Positions 1 through 7,295 of a stretch of DNA of 37,785 nt are shown piece by piece (positions within the stretch are counted from its first letter, which is position 1; every line of letters starts with the position of its first letter). The notes under the pieces were generated by a model. That model was not told the DNA's origin. It worked only from the letters and a program-made list of their open reading frames with translations, and did not search any database. A program made the position numbers and the translations under genes. Source of the DNA: a virus; IMG/VR virus record IMGVR_UViG_3300025889_000350, positions 1 to 37,785 of that record, one strand, 5' to 3'.

Positions 1-779
1 CCGACAAAAGCGTCAAGGTTAGCCGCGTCTCCTCCGTTGAGAACCTCGGCAAAGATGTAAAAGTTTGGGCTTTCAATAGACGTCGAACCTTCAGGCACAA
101 CGTAATGGCATGGCGCAAACTGCTGCTGGTTGTTGATGGTGGCGACTTTGCCCCAAACAATTTGGCCGTAGCCGTACCATGTGTAGATGATGCGCCAGAT
201 GTCACCTTTACTCAGATCGGCGGTGACGCCTGATGGCCCCGTCCCGTCAAGTTTATCAATGTTCCAATCTGATTGGTACGTCTTGGTGGCAGCCCCGCCG
301 TCTTTGATGGCCGTGTAAAGACCAGTTGCGTCTACTCCGAAATACAGGCCATTGTTCTCGGAGACATCGTGACCGCCCCACTGGGCGTACTGATTTCCGG
401 TCGGCAAGGCTGGAACGCGAAAGCCGATGCCCATCTCCGAACCGTAGCCGGGGCTGCACCGCCCAGCCTCTGCGCTGTCCAAGTGTGCCTTGCTGTTTGC
501 AGTAGCTCCAGTAGAGATTTTAATCTCCCCGGATGCGGGTGCCACAGACCCGCTGTTGGTCGTCTCGATAACGTCACGCAGCAACGAAGTGCCGTATGAA
601 CTATTGAGTTCAATGATCGGTGTGCGCTCAGCTGTGATTAACTCGCCAAATTGGGATAGCGGATCAAGTATGTTTGTGTACGGCACAATAGCCGTTGTGC
701 CGTCAGATAGTGAGACACGCTTACTATAGTTATGGTGCCCTACGTTAGCAGAGCGTTTACGTGACCCGTTAACGGCCAT
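1..779 (-). CDS. Putative virion protein, C-terminus cut by left window edge
   Basis: An open frame of 259 codons runs from an ATG at 779 down to the window edge without a stop. The start shares one base with the TAA of the preceding gene (TAATG), which suggests coupled translation. The protein is rich in Gly, Ser and Thr. Around residues 100-215 it has a pattern I associate with beta-sandwich phage virion proteins: GYGSEMGIGFRVP, then Gly/Trp-rich strands, WNIDKLDGTG and YTWYGYGQIVWG. It lies between scaffold and (across the window ends) capsid, so a head or tail decoration role is likely. This family assignment is from memory. If position 1 is joined directly to 37785, the frame ends after three more codons (GGI, then TGA). 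Confidence 0.75.
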   Translation of the reverse strand, partial: MAVNGSRKRSANVGHHNYSKRVSLSDGTTAIVPYTNILDPLSQFGELITAERTPIIELNSSYGTSLLRDVIETTNSGSVAPASGEIKISTGATANSKAHLDSAEAGRCSPGYGSEMGIGFRVPALPTGNQYAQWGGHDVSENNGLYFGVDATGLYTAIKDGGAATKTYQSDWNIDKLDGTGPSGVTADLSKGDIWRIIYTWYGYGQIVWGKVATINNQQQFAPCHYVVPEGSTSIESPNFYIFAEVLNGGDAANLDAFV

Positions 780-1207
780 TAAGCGTTCTCACATACCTGC
801 TTGATAGCCGCTTCAAACGCTTTGACGCGCTTTTCAAACGCGACTTCACGCTGTTTCAAGCCGTCCGTGTCGCGTTTTACCGCCTCACGCTCTGCACGAA
901 TTTTCTCGTACATCGTCTTAACGCGCTTTTCCTCTTGATTGAGATTAGCTTCACGCTTACGCAAATCAGCGTTTGCTTCCTCAAGCGGTTTTGTACCTTG
1001 ATCCAAAATGCGCTTTTGCTCGGCGCGGATTTTTTCAAGTTCCGCGCGGGCCTGGTCAACCTGCGCAAAAGCCTCCACGTTAAGTTGCTTGGATTTCTCC
1101 ATAGCTTCCTTGGCGCTGGCTTCAGCCTTCGCCAACTCTTTCAGCTTCTTATCGTATTTGGAAGCGTCTTTGACGAGTTCCAAAGTTTCAACAGCGCCAA
1201 GGGCCAT
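779..1207 (-). CDS. Coiled-coil virion-associated protein, function unknown
   Basis: This 142-residue protein is almost entirely charged alpha helix. From about residue 18 to 138 it is dense in Lys, Glu, Ala and Gln with heptad-like spacing, for example EKIRAEQKRILDQG and EEKRVKTMYEKIRAE. It has no membrane segment and no catalytic motif. The ATG is preceded by AAAGGAG, a strong ribosome binding site. It follows the scaffold gene and overlaps the next virion gene by one base. A rod-like assembly factor, scaffold partner or minor virion protein would fit. I do not recognise the family. Confidence 0.8.
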   Translation of the reverse strand: MALGAVETLELVKDASKYDKKLKELAKAEASAKEAMEKSKQLNVEAFAQVDQARAELEKIRAEQKRILDQGTKPLEEANADLRKREANLNQEEKRVKTMYEKIRAEREAVKRDTDGLKQREVAFEKRVKAFEAAIKQVCENA

Positions 1208-1219
1208 GATCTATCTCCT

Positions 1220-2080
1220 TTATGCAGCTTGGCCGGCGGCCATACGAGCAAGATTTTGTTTCTTCTCGACCGCCCATTTGTGCGACGGATGGTTTTTATC
1301 CATCCATGCCGCCATAAACTCTTTATCTGTGCCTAGCTTTTGCAGCTCGCGCATCGCAGCGTTTGGCGTCAGCGCGCCTGTACCGGCCTCACCGTCGAAG
1401 TCCATACGATCCTCGCCCAACTTTCCGGCCAAACCGTCGACAAATTTCATGGCGGCCACCGGCCCCATGCTGTTGCGCAAACCTTCAAGTTGTTCCGGCG
1501 TCATGCCGAGCTTTCCGGCTGCTTGGTCGATGCCGCGCACTTTCTGATCGTATGCGGCCCCCCACTCTTTACGAAGCGAGGCTTCAGCTTCTTGTGCCGA
1601 TTGTTGAGCCACTTGCACCTGCTCTTGCTGCATACCGCCCACGTACTCATTCCACGCTGACGCGACGGCTTGTGCCTGTTTATCGCTCAGACCGGCTTTA
1701 TGAAACACGCCACGCGCCCAATCCGCCATTTTACCGTCGTCGCCTTCTGGTACTGGCAAATCATATTGTTCCGCCTTCTCAGGGCGGCCCAAACGCTGAT
1801 AGAACGCGTCCAGCTCCGTCTCTTCAGCGTCCGGTCCTGGCAACATGACCGTTCGATCAGCCTTATCAGCGCCGATCAGTTTTTCAAGATTGTGATAGCT
1901 CTTAACAACATTCTCAATGCCCGCGTTGTGCAAGCCTTTAGCTTCCACCCAACCGCGCAAACTCTCGTCCTGAACCGCGTCGGCCCAGGATGATTGCTCT
2001 GCCGGCGCGTTTACCGGCGCCGGGGCTGCTTCCGGTGCCGGGTTGCCCGCTTCAGGCGCGGACCCTGCTTCTTCAGCCAT
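1220..2080 (-). CDS. Capsid scaffolding protein
   Basis: The protein has 286 residues. It has an acidic, Pro/Ala-rich N-terminus (1-35), a largely helical middle, and a basic C-terminal helix (about 260-286, KWAVEKKQNLARMAAG). The segment DKEFMAAWMDKNHP near the C-terminus is typical of scaffolds in BPP-1-like and similar podoviruses. Scaffolds guide capsid shell assembly and leave or are degraded before packaging. The basic C-terminal helix is the usual capsid-binding end. Its position, downstream of portal and close to capsid if the genome is circular, supports the role. No protease domain is visible. Confidence 0.8.
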   Translation of the reverse strand: MAEEAGSAPEAGNPAPEAAPAPVNAPAEQSSWADAVQDESLRGWVEAKGLHNAGIENVVKSYHNLEKLIGADKADRTVMLPGPDAEETELDAFYQRLGRPEKAEQYDLPVPEGDDGKMADWARGVFHKAGLSDKQAQAVASAWNEYVGGMQQEQVQVAQQSAQEAEASLRKEWGAAYDQKVRGIDQAAGKLGMTPEQLEGLRNSMGPVAAMKFVDGLAGKLGEDRMDFDGEAGTGALTPNAAMRELQKLGTDKEFMAAWMDKNHPSHKWAVEKKQNLARMAAGQAA

Positions 2081-2083
2081 GTG

Positions 2084-2338
2084 TTAAACTCCTTGTGGGT
2101 TGAAATACGCCACCAGCTCATCTGGTGACAGGTTTAGATGCTTTTGAATGCGTAAATATACCTCGCGCCGCCCTTCAAGTAGCGCGTGGTCCCTTGGATC
2201 AGTTGAGTATGTGCTTTCATCCGCCCGGCAAAAGCGTGCGAGGTCTTCCATCACAAGATCGGCGCCTTTTCCTTTAAACGCCTCTTGGTACGCACGTTTT
2301 CGCTCTGTCAGAAACTGTTTTGGGGTTTTTTCCGTCAT
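2084..2338 (-). CDS. Bbp19-like phage protein
   Basis: This 84-residue protein matches the Bbp19-type family of Bordetella phage BPP-1 relatives. Hallmarks are FLTERKRAYQEAF near residues 9-21, DLARFCRADESTY around 32-44, DPRDHALLEGRREV around 47-60 and a helical HLNLSPDEL end. Its role is unknown; it is usually found between portal and capsid genes. The start overlaps the stop of the upstream gene by four bases (ATGA). The scaffold starts four bases after its own stop, so the three genes are probably translated as a unit. Confidence 0.8.
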   Translation of the reverse strand: MTEKTPKQFLTERKRAYQEAFKGKGADLVMEDLARFCRADESTYSTDPRDHALLEGRREVYLRIQKHLNLSPDELVAYFNPQGV

Positions 2339-2652
2339 TTTTTTGCCCCGAGAGCGCCTACCGCACGGCCGCCTTTTGAGCTTCTGATTTTTGCAGCTTT
2401 CACAGCGGTATCTATGTCAGGAAAAGATGGGAAATTCAGCCCTGTTCGCAACGCCGCATCGACAGCTTTATCTTCTGAGCTAAATTCGACAACTTTTCCG
2501 TCTTCAACGTATAGAGAGGGGATGTTTGTCGGTTTTCCGCCGTTTAAAAAAGGGTGGACTACGGTCTTAGTTATTTCAGTGGACCGCGTTCCGTCAGGGT
2601 TCTGACGAAACTCATCTGCGTTTAGCGGACGGATATATTTTTTTTCTGGCAT
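2335..2652 (-). CDS. Small conserved phage protein, unknown function
   Basis: The likely start is the ATG at 2652, which overlaps the portal TGA (TGATG); a GTG one codon upstream is less likely. That gives 105 residues. The sequence has STEITKTV at about 24-31, then NIPSLYVEDGKVVEF and a helical part ending in NFPSFPDIDTAVKAAKIRS. I have seen this arrangement in many uncharacterised phage proteins near portal or tail genes, but no function is established. There is no membrane segment. The C-terminus is basic (SSKGGRAVGALGAKK). Confidence 0.75.
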   Translation of the reverse strand: MPEKKYIRPLNADEFRQNPDGTRSTEITKTVVHPFLNGGKPTNIPSLYVEDGKVVEFSSEDKAVDAALRTGLNFPSFPDIDTAVKAAKIRSSKGGRAVGALGAKK

Positions 2653-4274
2653 CACTGCAACGCCTTCATAACGCCTGCTGCTGCCGGCGCCGCTTCGATC
2701 ATCTGTTGCGTCTGCTGCGCCTGCGCACGCTGCTGACGCAGCGCTTTAACCTGATCCGGCCCATTCATCCACGATGCCGGGACAGCGTTAATTTCCGCTA
2801 GCGCCGGGTAGATGACGTCCGAATTAAAGTGGTCGAGCGGTGCCAGGTCTTGCGTCGTGTTAGCATACGCAATAGCCGCTTCAAGCGTCCGTAGCCAGCC
2901 GGCCGCCTCTTCAGCTCTCTGCGAGCGGCTTAGCGGGCTGTCATACTCAATCTCAAACTCACCTTTAGCTTCGATCAGCGCCGGCGGTAGCGGCGGTAAC
3001 AGTCCCTGCTGCACCAAAATATCAACTTCACGCTCAATCATCGGGCCGAGCATTTCACTCTGCTGCCGTCCCATCGTTGGAGACAACAGCGCGCCTTTCT
3101 CGCGCGCTCGTTCCAGCACTTCCGTTGCCGTCATCGCCGGCGTGTCGACAAGAATTTGAAACAGTGAAACAAGAAACGCATCGTTAATCACGACACGCTC
3201 CATATCCATCAGCTCTTGCCCCGCTGCCAAATTACCGACCGGCAGCTCATGGACGAGCCGCTGCCCTTGCGCGTTTACGCCCCCAGGGTTAACAGCCCCA
3301 GGCTTCAGCGATACCGTGTCCAAAACGCCATCGTCATGCGTCAAAAGCACCGGATCAACGACCCTATGGCCCTGCTTGAGCATTGTCTTTTTCTGCTCGT
3401 TCAGGACTTTAATTGCCGGGAGAGCCATCATGGCTGGGGAGCGGCCATAAATCTCTCCCGGTCCCGTTACGTAACGGGAAATAGCGTACGGGAACGTGTT
3501 ATAGCCGCCTTCGTGCAGTACGATTTTCTCATCGCAGCAAATATAATACGACGCAAACTCCATACGCCGAAAGTCAGCTTTGCTTGTGTCAACCTCATCG
3601 CGTGGCATTACAGCGTGAATGATGTCGAAACGCTTGTCAGGCTCTTTTTCGTGGCACTTCAGCACCGCTTCAGGCGCCCGATCAAACGTCTTATTCTCTA
3701 CGCGCTGCATAATCTGGCGAGCTGTCAGCGCATATTTACGGTACGCAGTGTCAACAACGCCTTGATAGCTCATGTCGAACACGATTTCGCGCAAGTTTAT
3801 TGCGTGATACCGTAATCCGCCTTTGTTGTGCGGCATCGGCAAGATACCTGCCGTCCCAAACGCTCCAAGCCCGATATAAACTTCATGCTGTTGCGACGCA
3901 TAATTTGCCTTCGGCGCGTAGCGGTGCTTAAACAGAAGATTAGTAGCTTCCTCAAACCACAGCTTAGTCGCTCTGTCTTTTTCCAGATAGGGATTGCTCG
4001 GCTTCAGCCGGTGCCATTTCTGGTTACGCGGCGTCAGCATGCTCTCCATCGCGGCCGCGAAACGCTCAAGCGCCAAAGCGGCCGTGCTGTCGAACATCTT
4101 TTCAGTGCGTTTCTCGCCGCGCGTCTGCTGATCGGTCGGCGACGAGTTCATATACTCGGAATAGCGAGGCAGGCAGCGGTCAGCAACCTCATCCCAATGC
4201 GACCGCCAAGTGCCTAACTCACCGTCCAGCTTCTCATATCGTTTGATAATGCGCTCAGCGATCGCGTCAGCCAT
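2652..4274 (-). CDS. Portal protein (head-tail connector family)
   Basis: The protein has 540 residues, normal for portals of T7/BPP-1-type podoviruses (Pfam Head-tail_con). Landmarks are the N-terminal helix with RYEKLDGELGTWRSHWDEVA, then CLPRYS, DSTAALALERFAAAMESMLTPR at about 62-83, the ARQIMQR helix, the GEIYGRSPAMMALP loop at about 272-285, and a Gln-rich C-terminal tail. Twelve copies form the ring at one capsid vertex through which DNA enters and leaves. It sits downstream of terminase and two small genes, and couples by TGATG to the next gene. The start ATG at 4274 lies right after the stop of the upstream small gene. Confidence 0.93.
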   Translation of the reverse strand: MADAIAERIIKRYEKLDGELGTWRSHWDEVADRCLPRYSEYMNSSPTDQQTRGEKRTEKMFDSTAALALERFAAAMESMLTPRNQKWHRLKPSNPYLEKDRATKLWFEEATNLLFKHRYAPKANYASQQHEVYIGLGAFGTAGILPMPHNKGGLRYHAINLREIVFDMSYQGVVDTAYRKYALTARQIMQRVENKTFDRAPEAVLKCHEKEPDKRFDIIHAVMPRDEVDTSKADFRRMEFASYYICCDEKIVLHEGGYNTFPYAISRYVTGPGEIYGRSPAMMALPAIKVLNEQKKTMLKQGHRVVDPVLLTHDDGVLDTVSLKPGAVNPGGVNAQGQRLVHELPVGNLAAGQELMDMERVVINDAFLVSLFQILVDTPAMTATEVLERAREKGALLSPTMGRQQSEMLGPMIEREVDILVQQGLLPPLPPALIEAKGEFEIEYDSPLSRSQRAEEAAGWLRTLEAAIAYANTTQDLAPLDHFNSDVIYPALAEINAVPASWMNGPDQVKALRQQRAQAQQTQQMIEAAPAAAGVMKALQ

Positions 4275-4275
4275 A

Positions 4276-4482
4276 TTATTGCCCTAACAGCGTTTTAGTG
4301 GCGAAGTCCGCCGGACCTTGAACGCCCGTCGTGGTGACGCCGGCGCGCGCCTCGGCCTGTTTTCTACGTTTTGTCATGGCTTGTGGTGTATCAACCGCTG
4401 CCGGTGCGGGTGCGGGTGTAGGTGCCGGCGCAGGCGCAGATTTCTCGCCACCACCGAAAACACTTCTAACAGCTCCGCCCAT
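4276..4482 (-). CDS. Small Gly/Pro-rich protein, paralogue of the adjacent gene
   Basis: This 68-residue protein begins MGGAVRSVFGGG, has an Ala-Pro repeat (about 16-30), a basic stretch TKRRKQAEAR and the end ATKTLLGQ. The next gene upstream (4485-4697) starts MGGIFGGGGG and ends VTKTLLGA. The two look like diverged duplicates, sharing an N-terminal Gly motif, a basic centre and a TKTLLG end. Such proteins occur next to portal genes in podoviruses, but their job is unknown; I infer a minor virion or connector-associated role. The portal start follows two bases after its stop. Confidence 0.7.
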   Translation of the reverse strand: MGGAVRSVFGGGEKSAPAPAPTPAPAPAAVDTPQAMTKRRKQAEARAGVTTTGVQGPADFATKTLLGQ

Positions 4483-4484
4483 AG

Positions 4485-4697
4485 CTAAGCCCCTAGCAGC
4501 GTCTTAGTAACGATCTGAGCTTCCTCAGTGACCCCTTGCGGCGACGTCTTAATCGTCTCCGTGCGGCCGGTAGCTGCTGCTCGACGCTTACGCTCCTCAA
4601 GCGCGGCGGCCCTTACGTCAGCGTCGCTGCGCGTCGGCGGCTCCGGCTGTTGCATGATCTGCGGCGACCCGCCGCCGCCGCCAAAAATTCCGCCCAT
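4485..4697 (-). CDS. Small Gly-rich protein, first gene of a late operon
   Basis: The protein has 70 residues: MGGIFGGGGGSP at the N-terminus, a Lys/Arg-rich centre (EERKRRAAATGRTE) and an end in VTKTLLGA. It is the likely paralogue of the following gene (4276-4482). The ATG is preceded by AAGGAG about ten bases upstream, a good ribosome binding site. It is the first gene downstream of the putative late promoter at 4728-4754. Function is unknown; its place ahead of portal suggests a structural role. Confidence 0.7.
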   Translation of the reverse strand: MGGIFGGGGGSPQIMQQPEPPTRSDADVRAAALEERKRRAAATGRTETIKTSPQGVTEEAQIVTKTLLGA

Positions 4698-4727
4698 ATT
4701 TTAACTCCTTCGGCCAAAGGTGTTGCA

Positions 4728-4754
4728 ACAATAGCACAGGTGTTGCAGTTATGC
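4728..4754 (-). promoter_or_regulatory. Putative late promoter for the portal-scaffold operon
   Basis: On the minus strand a -35-like TAGCAT (4756-4751) and a -10-like TATTGT (4733-4728) are separated by 17 bases. The 27-base element 4754-4728 matches the one upstream of capsid (37625-37599) at 19 positions, including GCATA, TGCAACA and GCTA. The terL stop codon lies inside it. It would start transcription about 20 bases before the ribosome binding site of gene 4485-4697. Confidence 0.6.
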
Positions 4755-6286
4755 TACCCTAATACGCTATAATCCATCCCGGTTGCAAGGAGACGTTTTT
4801 TCCTGAACCTGCTTATCCCTGCATCTTTCCGCGCCACTGATCGGCTGAACGTCATAGCCAGCGCGTCTCCGCTGTTAGGCGACGCATACCCGCGCCGCTT
4901 CATCTTATCCTTCGGCTCTAGCTTCATCTGCCCCTTGAGCGAATAGTCGTACATTGGCGCGCCCAGGTCATCCGCCAACTGCCTATCTTCCGGCAGTGCT
5001 GCTGTCGGCAGCCACTCTCGCATGCGCCCCCACAACTCAGTCCGGTGATTAGCGTACATATCCTTATCTTGCGCCCCGCCTCCGGCCGTCACTTCCATTA
5101 CCCGGTAGCCGTAATGTTTCAGGATGTCGATCACACCACCCCCAACGCCATCACCTTCGATGAACACAGCATCCGGCTTGTAGCGATCAATAGCCGCCGC
5201 ACAATACTCGGCCAGCTCGGTCGTGCTGCACCGCTTATATTTCTGCCACTCAATGCTCTTAGCGTCACGGCCGCACCGAAACGCTATCACGGCCTCGTCA
5301 TCCCCGAACCGCGCCGGGTCGACCCCCATCAGCAACGGCGCGCCTGGGTCATCCACCGCTTCCCTGTCCATTGCGTCCGTAATCTCGCCCCGGCTGATAA
5401 ACTGTTGATCCCCCTGGCGCGGAAATTCCCCATATACCTCGACGCGCGCCTGGTCGCTATCCTCACCGTATTGCGCGATGATGCTGTCATACAGCGTCTG
5501 GTCGTTCTCTGATACCGATCTGGCGTCGATCGTCGTCGTAACCCAATGCGCCCGATTAGAGTGAAAGCACTCAAAAAACGGCCCCGACGGGTTTCGCGGG
5601 TTGCTGATAGCGATCCACACGCGATGCACCGTTTTATCTGTAAAATATCCCTGCGTTACCGGCCAGATCGGCGCGGGGATGCCGCTCGCCTCATCGAATA
5701 GCACCACCATACCGCGCTGACTATGCACGCCGGCGAAAGCGTCAGGGTTTTCTTCAGACCATAAACGCGCCTGGATATACCAATACGCGTCATCCAGGTC
5801 AGTTGACGATTTCAGCGTTTCGATCAGCCACGGCGCCGGTCTAAGGCTCATAGCGTTATGCTCGAACCAGTTAGCGTTGATCGCCATCGTCGCCCATTTT
5901 CGTATCTCAGGAAACGTGGTCGACTTCAGCTGTTGCTCGGTGTTGGCGCTGACAACCGTCGTACTTGCCGGGACGCAAGAGAATATCCATAGCGCAATCC
6001 ACGACAGAAACGCCGTCTTGCCGGTGCCGCGACCAGAGCTGAAAGCCATCTTCAACAGCTCAGGGTCGATCTTTTGCCTGACCTTGTTCCTGTTGGTGGC
6101 GATATGGTCCCTGATTTTAGTGAGAGCTTCTAGCTGCCAGCCGCGAGGGCCGGTCATATTTTCCAGCGGAGAGTTAGGCTTTCCCCAAGGGAAGGCAAAA
6201 AGAACGAAAGCCAAAGGGTCGTCAGCTAAAGTTAGCAGCTTGGAGATAAGCTGTTGTTCGTCAGTTCTTGGTTGAGGTTTTGACAT
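4754..6286 (-). CDS. terL: Terminase large subunit (packaging ATPase/nuclease)
   Basis: The protein has 510 residues. The ATPase part has a Walker A at 83-91 (SSGRGTGKT), a Walker B at 194-199 (VVLFDE) and a coupling/SNP segment at 228-230. The RNase H-like nuclease part has acidic residues at D323 (MGVDPARFGDD), E377 with D379 (VFIEGDG) and D474 (SGDALAM). These are all the motifs expected of a working terminase motor, which pumps DNA through the portal and cuts the concatemer. The start ATG at 6286 lies inside a perfect operator-like palindrome (6280-6293). An AAAGGG sequence lies about nine bases upstream. A 143-base gap separates it from terS. Confidence 0.95.
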   Translation of the reverse strand: MSKPQPRTDEQQLISKLLTLADDPLAFVLFAFPWGKPNSPLENMTGPRGWQLEALTKIRDHIATNRNKVRQKIDPELLKMAFSSGRGTGKTAFLSWIALWIFSCVPASTTVVSANTEQQLKSTTFPEIRKWATMAINANWFEHNAMSLRPAPWLIETLKSSTDLDDAYWYIQARLWSEENPDAFAGVHSQRGMVVLFDEASGIPAPIWPVTQGYFTDKTVHRVWIAISNPRNPSGPFFECFHSNRAHWVTTTIDARSVSENDQTLYDSIIAQYGEDSDQARVEVYGEFPRQGDQQFISRGEITDAMDREAVDDPGAPLLMGVDPARFGDDEAVIAFRCGRDAKSIEWQKYKRCSTTELAEYCAAAIDRYKPDAVFIEGDGVGGGVIDILKHYGYRVMEVTAGGGAQDKDMYANHRTELWGRMREWLPTAALPEDRQLADDLGAPMYDYSLKGQMKLEPKDKMKRRGYASPNSGDALAMTFSRSVARKDAGISRFRKKRLLATGMDYSVLG

Positions 6287-6293
6287 TTGTCAA
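6280..6293. promoter_or_regulatory. Operator-like palindrome over the terL start codon
   Basis: The sequence TTGACATTTGTCAA is an inverted repeat of two TTGAC half-sites around four bases, followed by T. It is one of four exact TTGACNNNTGTCAAT sites in the window. The terL ATG is formed by its own bases 6286-6284, so a bound repressor would sit directly on the translation start region of the gene. The most likely binder is the HTH protein encoded at 12255-12470; this is inference. Confidence 0.6.
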
Positions 6294-6368
6294 TAAACCC
6301 TTTTCAAAAATTTTAAAAAATTTGACAGCGTGACCACCGGAAACTTTTACCCGGCGGCCGAGCGCCGG

Positions 6369-6394
6369 CCCCCGCCCCCGGCAGCCCCCCGCCC
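6369..6394 (-). other. G-quadruplex-capable G tract between terS and terL
   Basis: The minus strand reads GGG, C, six G, CTGCC, five G, C, five G. This fits the usual four-run rule with loops of one to seven bases. It lies in the 143-base gap between terS and terL and would be present in their shared mRNA. It is flanked by a very AT-rich block (6300-6325). It may affect read-through or mark a packaging site; the sequence alone cannot tell which. Confidence 0.45.
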
Positions 6395-6429
6395 TAAGCT
6401 TTTTGCTTTTAGTTTCAAGCACTTAGCCA

Positions 6430-6921
6430 CTAGTCCTCAGTTTTTGGTTTAAGCGATCGGCGCCGGCGCTTGTCTAAGCTCAACGCATTATCCTTATTGA
6501 CTAATGTCAATTTATTGAGCTTATCAGCTGCCGGCCGATCGCTATCAGCTGCCGGCCGATCGCTATCAGCTGCTGGCCGATCGCTATCAGCTGCTGGCGT
6601 GATGTCAATTATGCCGGCTTCGTACGCTCGCAAACGATCGCTGGCTTCCTGCATTGCGTCGCCTAGCGATACCGCAACGTTGACGGCCGTCTCGTTGGGC
6701 ATAACCTTTTGCAGCATGCCGACAAATAGCGCCGGCTTATTTTGTGCCAGCTCTAACATATAGCCTTTTGCGCCGTCCGGATGTGCAGCTGATAGCGCAT
6801 GGCGCAATGCTTCTGTTATCTCTTTGTTTAAAACTTCACGGCCGGCGCTCTTGCCTTTCGGATTAGGTGACGGCGCGCCTTTAATGAACTTTCCGCTGTC
6901 GTCTCGTTTTATGTTGCTCAT
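6430..6921 (-). CDS. terS: Terminase small subunit-like protein (DUF5681 type)
   Basis: The ATG at 6921 is preceded by AGGA six bases upstream and gives 163 residues; a GTG start at 6948 is possible but has no good ribosome site. The N-terminus DDSGKFIKGAPSPNPKGKSAGRE matches the DUF5681 pattern (GxSxNPxGR), found in small proteins next to terL that probably recognise the packaging site. A helical domain follows (about 27-85). Near residues 113-137 the seven-residue unit PAADSDR is repeated three times plus a partial copy. The C-terminus is basic. It is the first minus-strand gene leaving the 6.95 kb divergent control region. An operator-like site lies inside its 3' part. Confidence 0.8.
   Translation of the reverse strand: MSNIKRDDSGKFIKGAPSPNPKGKSAGREVLNKEITEALRHALSAAHPDGAKGYMLELAQNKPALFVGMLQKVMPNETAVNVAVSLGDAMQEASDRLRAYEAGIIDITPAADSDRPAADSDRPAADSDRPAADKLNKLTLVNKDNALSLDKRRRRSLKPKTED
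6497..6511. promoter_or_regulatory. Operator-like palindrome inside terS
   Basis: TTGACTAATGTCAAT matches the TTGACNNNTGTCAAT pattern exactly. It lies within the coding 3' part of terS, about 200 bases from the site over the terL start. Two sites at this spacing could allow looping or a transcription roadblock between terS and terL. Confidence 0.5.
6522..6598 (-). repeat. 21-base tandem repeat within terS
   Basis: Three full copies (6522-6542, 6543-6563, 6564-6584) and a 14-base partial copy (6585-6598) occur in a row. Copies 1 and 2 are identical and the third differs by one base. Each encodes the heptapeptide PAADSDR. The near-identity suggests recent slippage expansion. The unit contains the palindromes CAGCTG and CGATCG. 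Confidence 0.9.
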
Positions 6922-6939
6922 ACGGTATCCTGTTACCGT
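6922..6939. repeat. Inverted repeat next to the terS start codon
   Basis: ACGGTA and TACCGT form a perfect six-base inverted repeat around six bases, ending one base before the terS ATG at 6921. In RNA it would hide the AGGA ribosome site, so it could lower terS translation. As DNA it could be a protein-binding site. It is short, so chance is not excluded. Confidence 0.4.
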
Positions 6940-6952
6940 GATATTCACGTTC

Positions 6953-7003
6953 TGTCAATTAGGCGTATTTTCTATTGACGTTTGTCAATTAAAGTGATCT
7001 AAA
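6953..7003 (+). promoter_or_regulatory. Divergent control region: operator and rightward promoter of early operon
   Basis: A full operator-like site TTGACGTTTGTCAAT lies at 6975-6989 and a half-site TGTCAAT at 6953-6959. The same bases provide a -35-like TTGACG (6975-6980). After 17 bases there is a weak -10-like TCTAAA (6998-7003) pointing to the plus-strand operon that begins at 7053. On the minus strand TTGACA hexamers point to terS, but no convincing -10 is seen. A protein bound at 6975-6989 would cover the rightward -35. Confidence 0.55.
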
Positions 7004-7052
7004 AGTGACGCCGAGCGCACAACGCGCCGGCCTAACAGTGAAAGGTAAAGAC

Positions 7053-7268
7053 ATGGATTATAGAGACGCCAATTGTATAGAGCGCGATCGCGTTGCGCAT
7101 TATAGCCGCTCGTTTGGCGGTTTAACGTCAACACTGCGGCGCACTATTCGGCAGAACCCGGACGTTCCGACGTTCAACGCCTATTATGCGGCGCTGCCGG
7201 CGATCGCTAAAAAGCGGCATATGCGCGATATCCGCGCCGAATATAACCGCAAGTTCCGCTCTTCTTAA
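7053..7268 (+). CDS. Small basic protein, first gene of the early operon
   Basis: The ATG at 7053 follows the recurring leader GTGAAAGGTAAAGAC and gives 71 residues; a GTG at 7005 in the same frame lacks a ribosome site. The protein is rich in Arg and Tyr, with SRSFGGLTSTLRRTIRQNPD in the middle and a basic C-terminal helix (KKRHMRDIRAEYNRKF). No family is recognised. Its position as the first gene after an operator-controlled promoter is typical of early host-takeover proteins, which is inference only. Confidence 0.7.
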   Translation: MDYRDANCIERDRVAHYSRSFGGLTSTLRRTIRQNPDVPTFNAYYAALPAIAKKRHMRDIRAEYNRKFRSS

Positions 7269-7295
7269 TCTCTGAAACCTTGAAAGGGTAAAACA

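Noticed and set aside
935-1547. Plus-strand frames over the coiled-coil and scaffold genes
   Set aside because: They mirror the opposite-strand coding bias and have no ribosome sites or recognisable domains.
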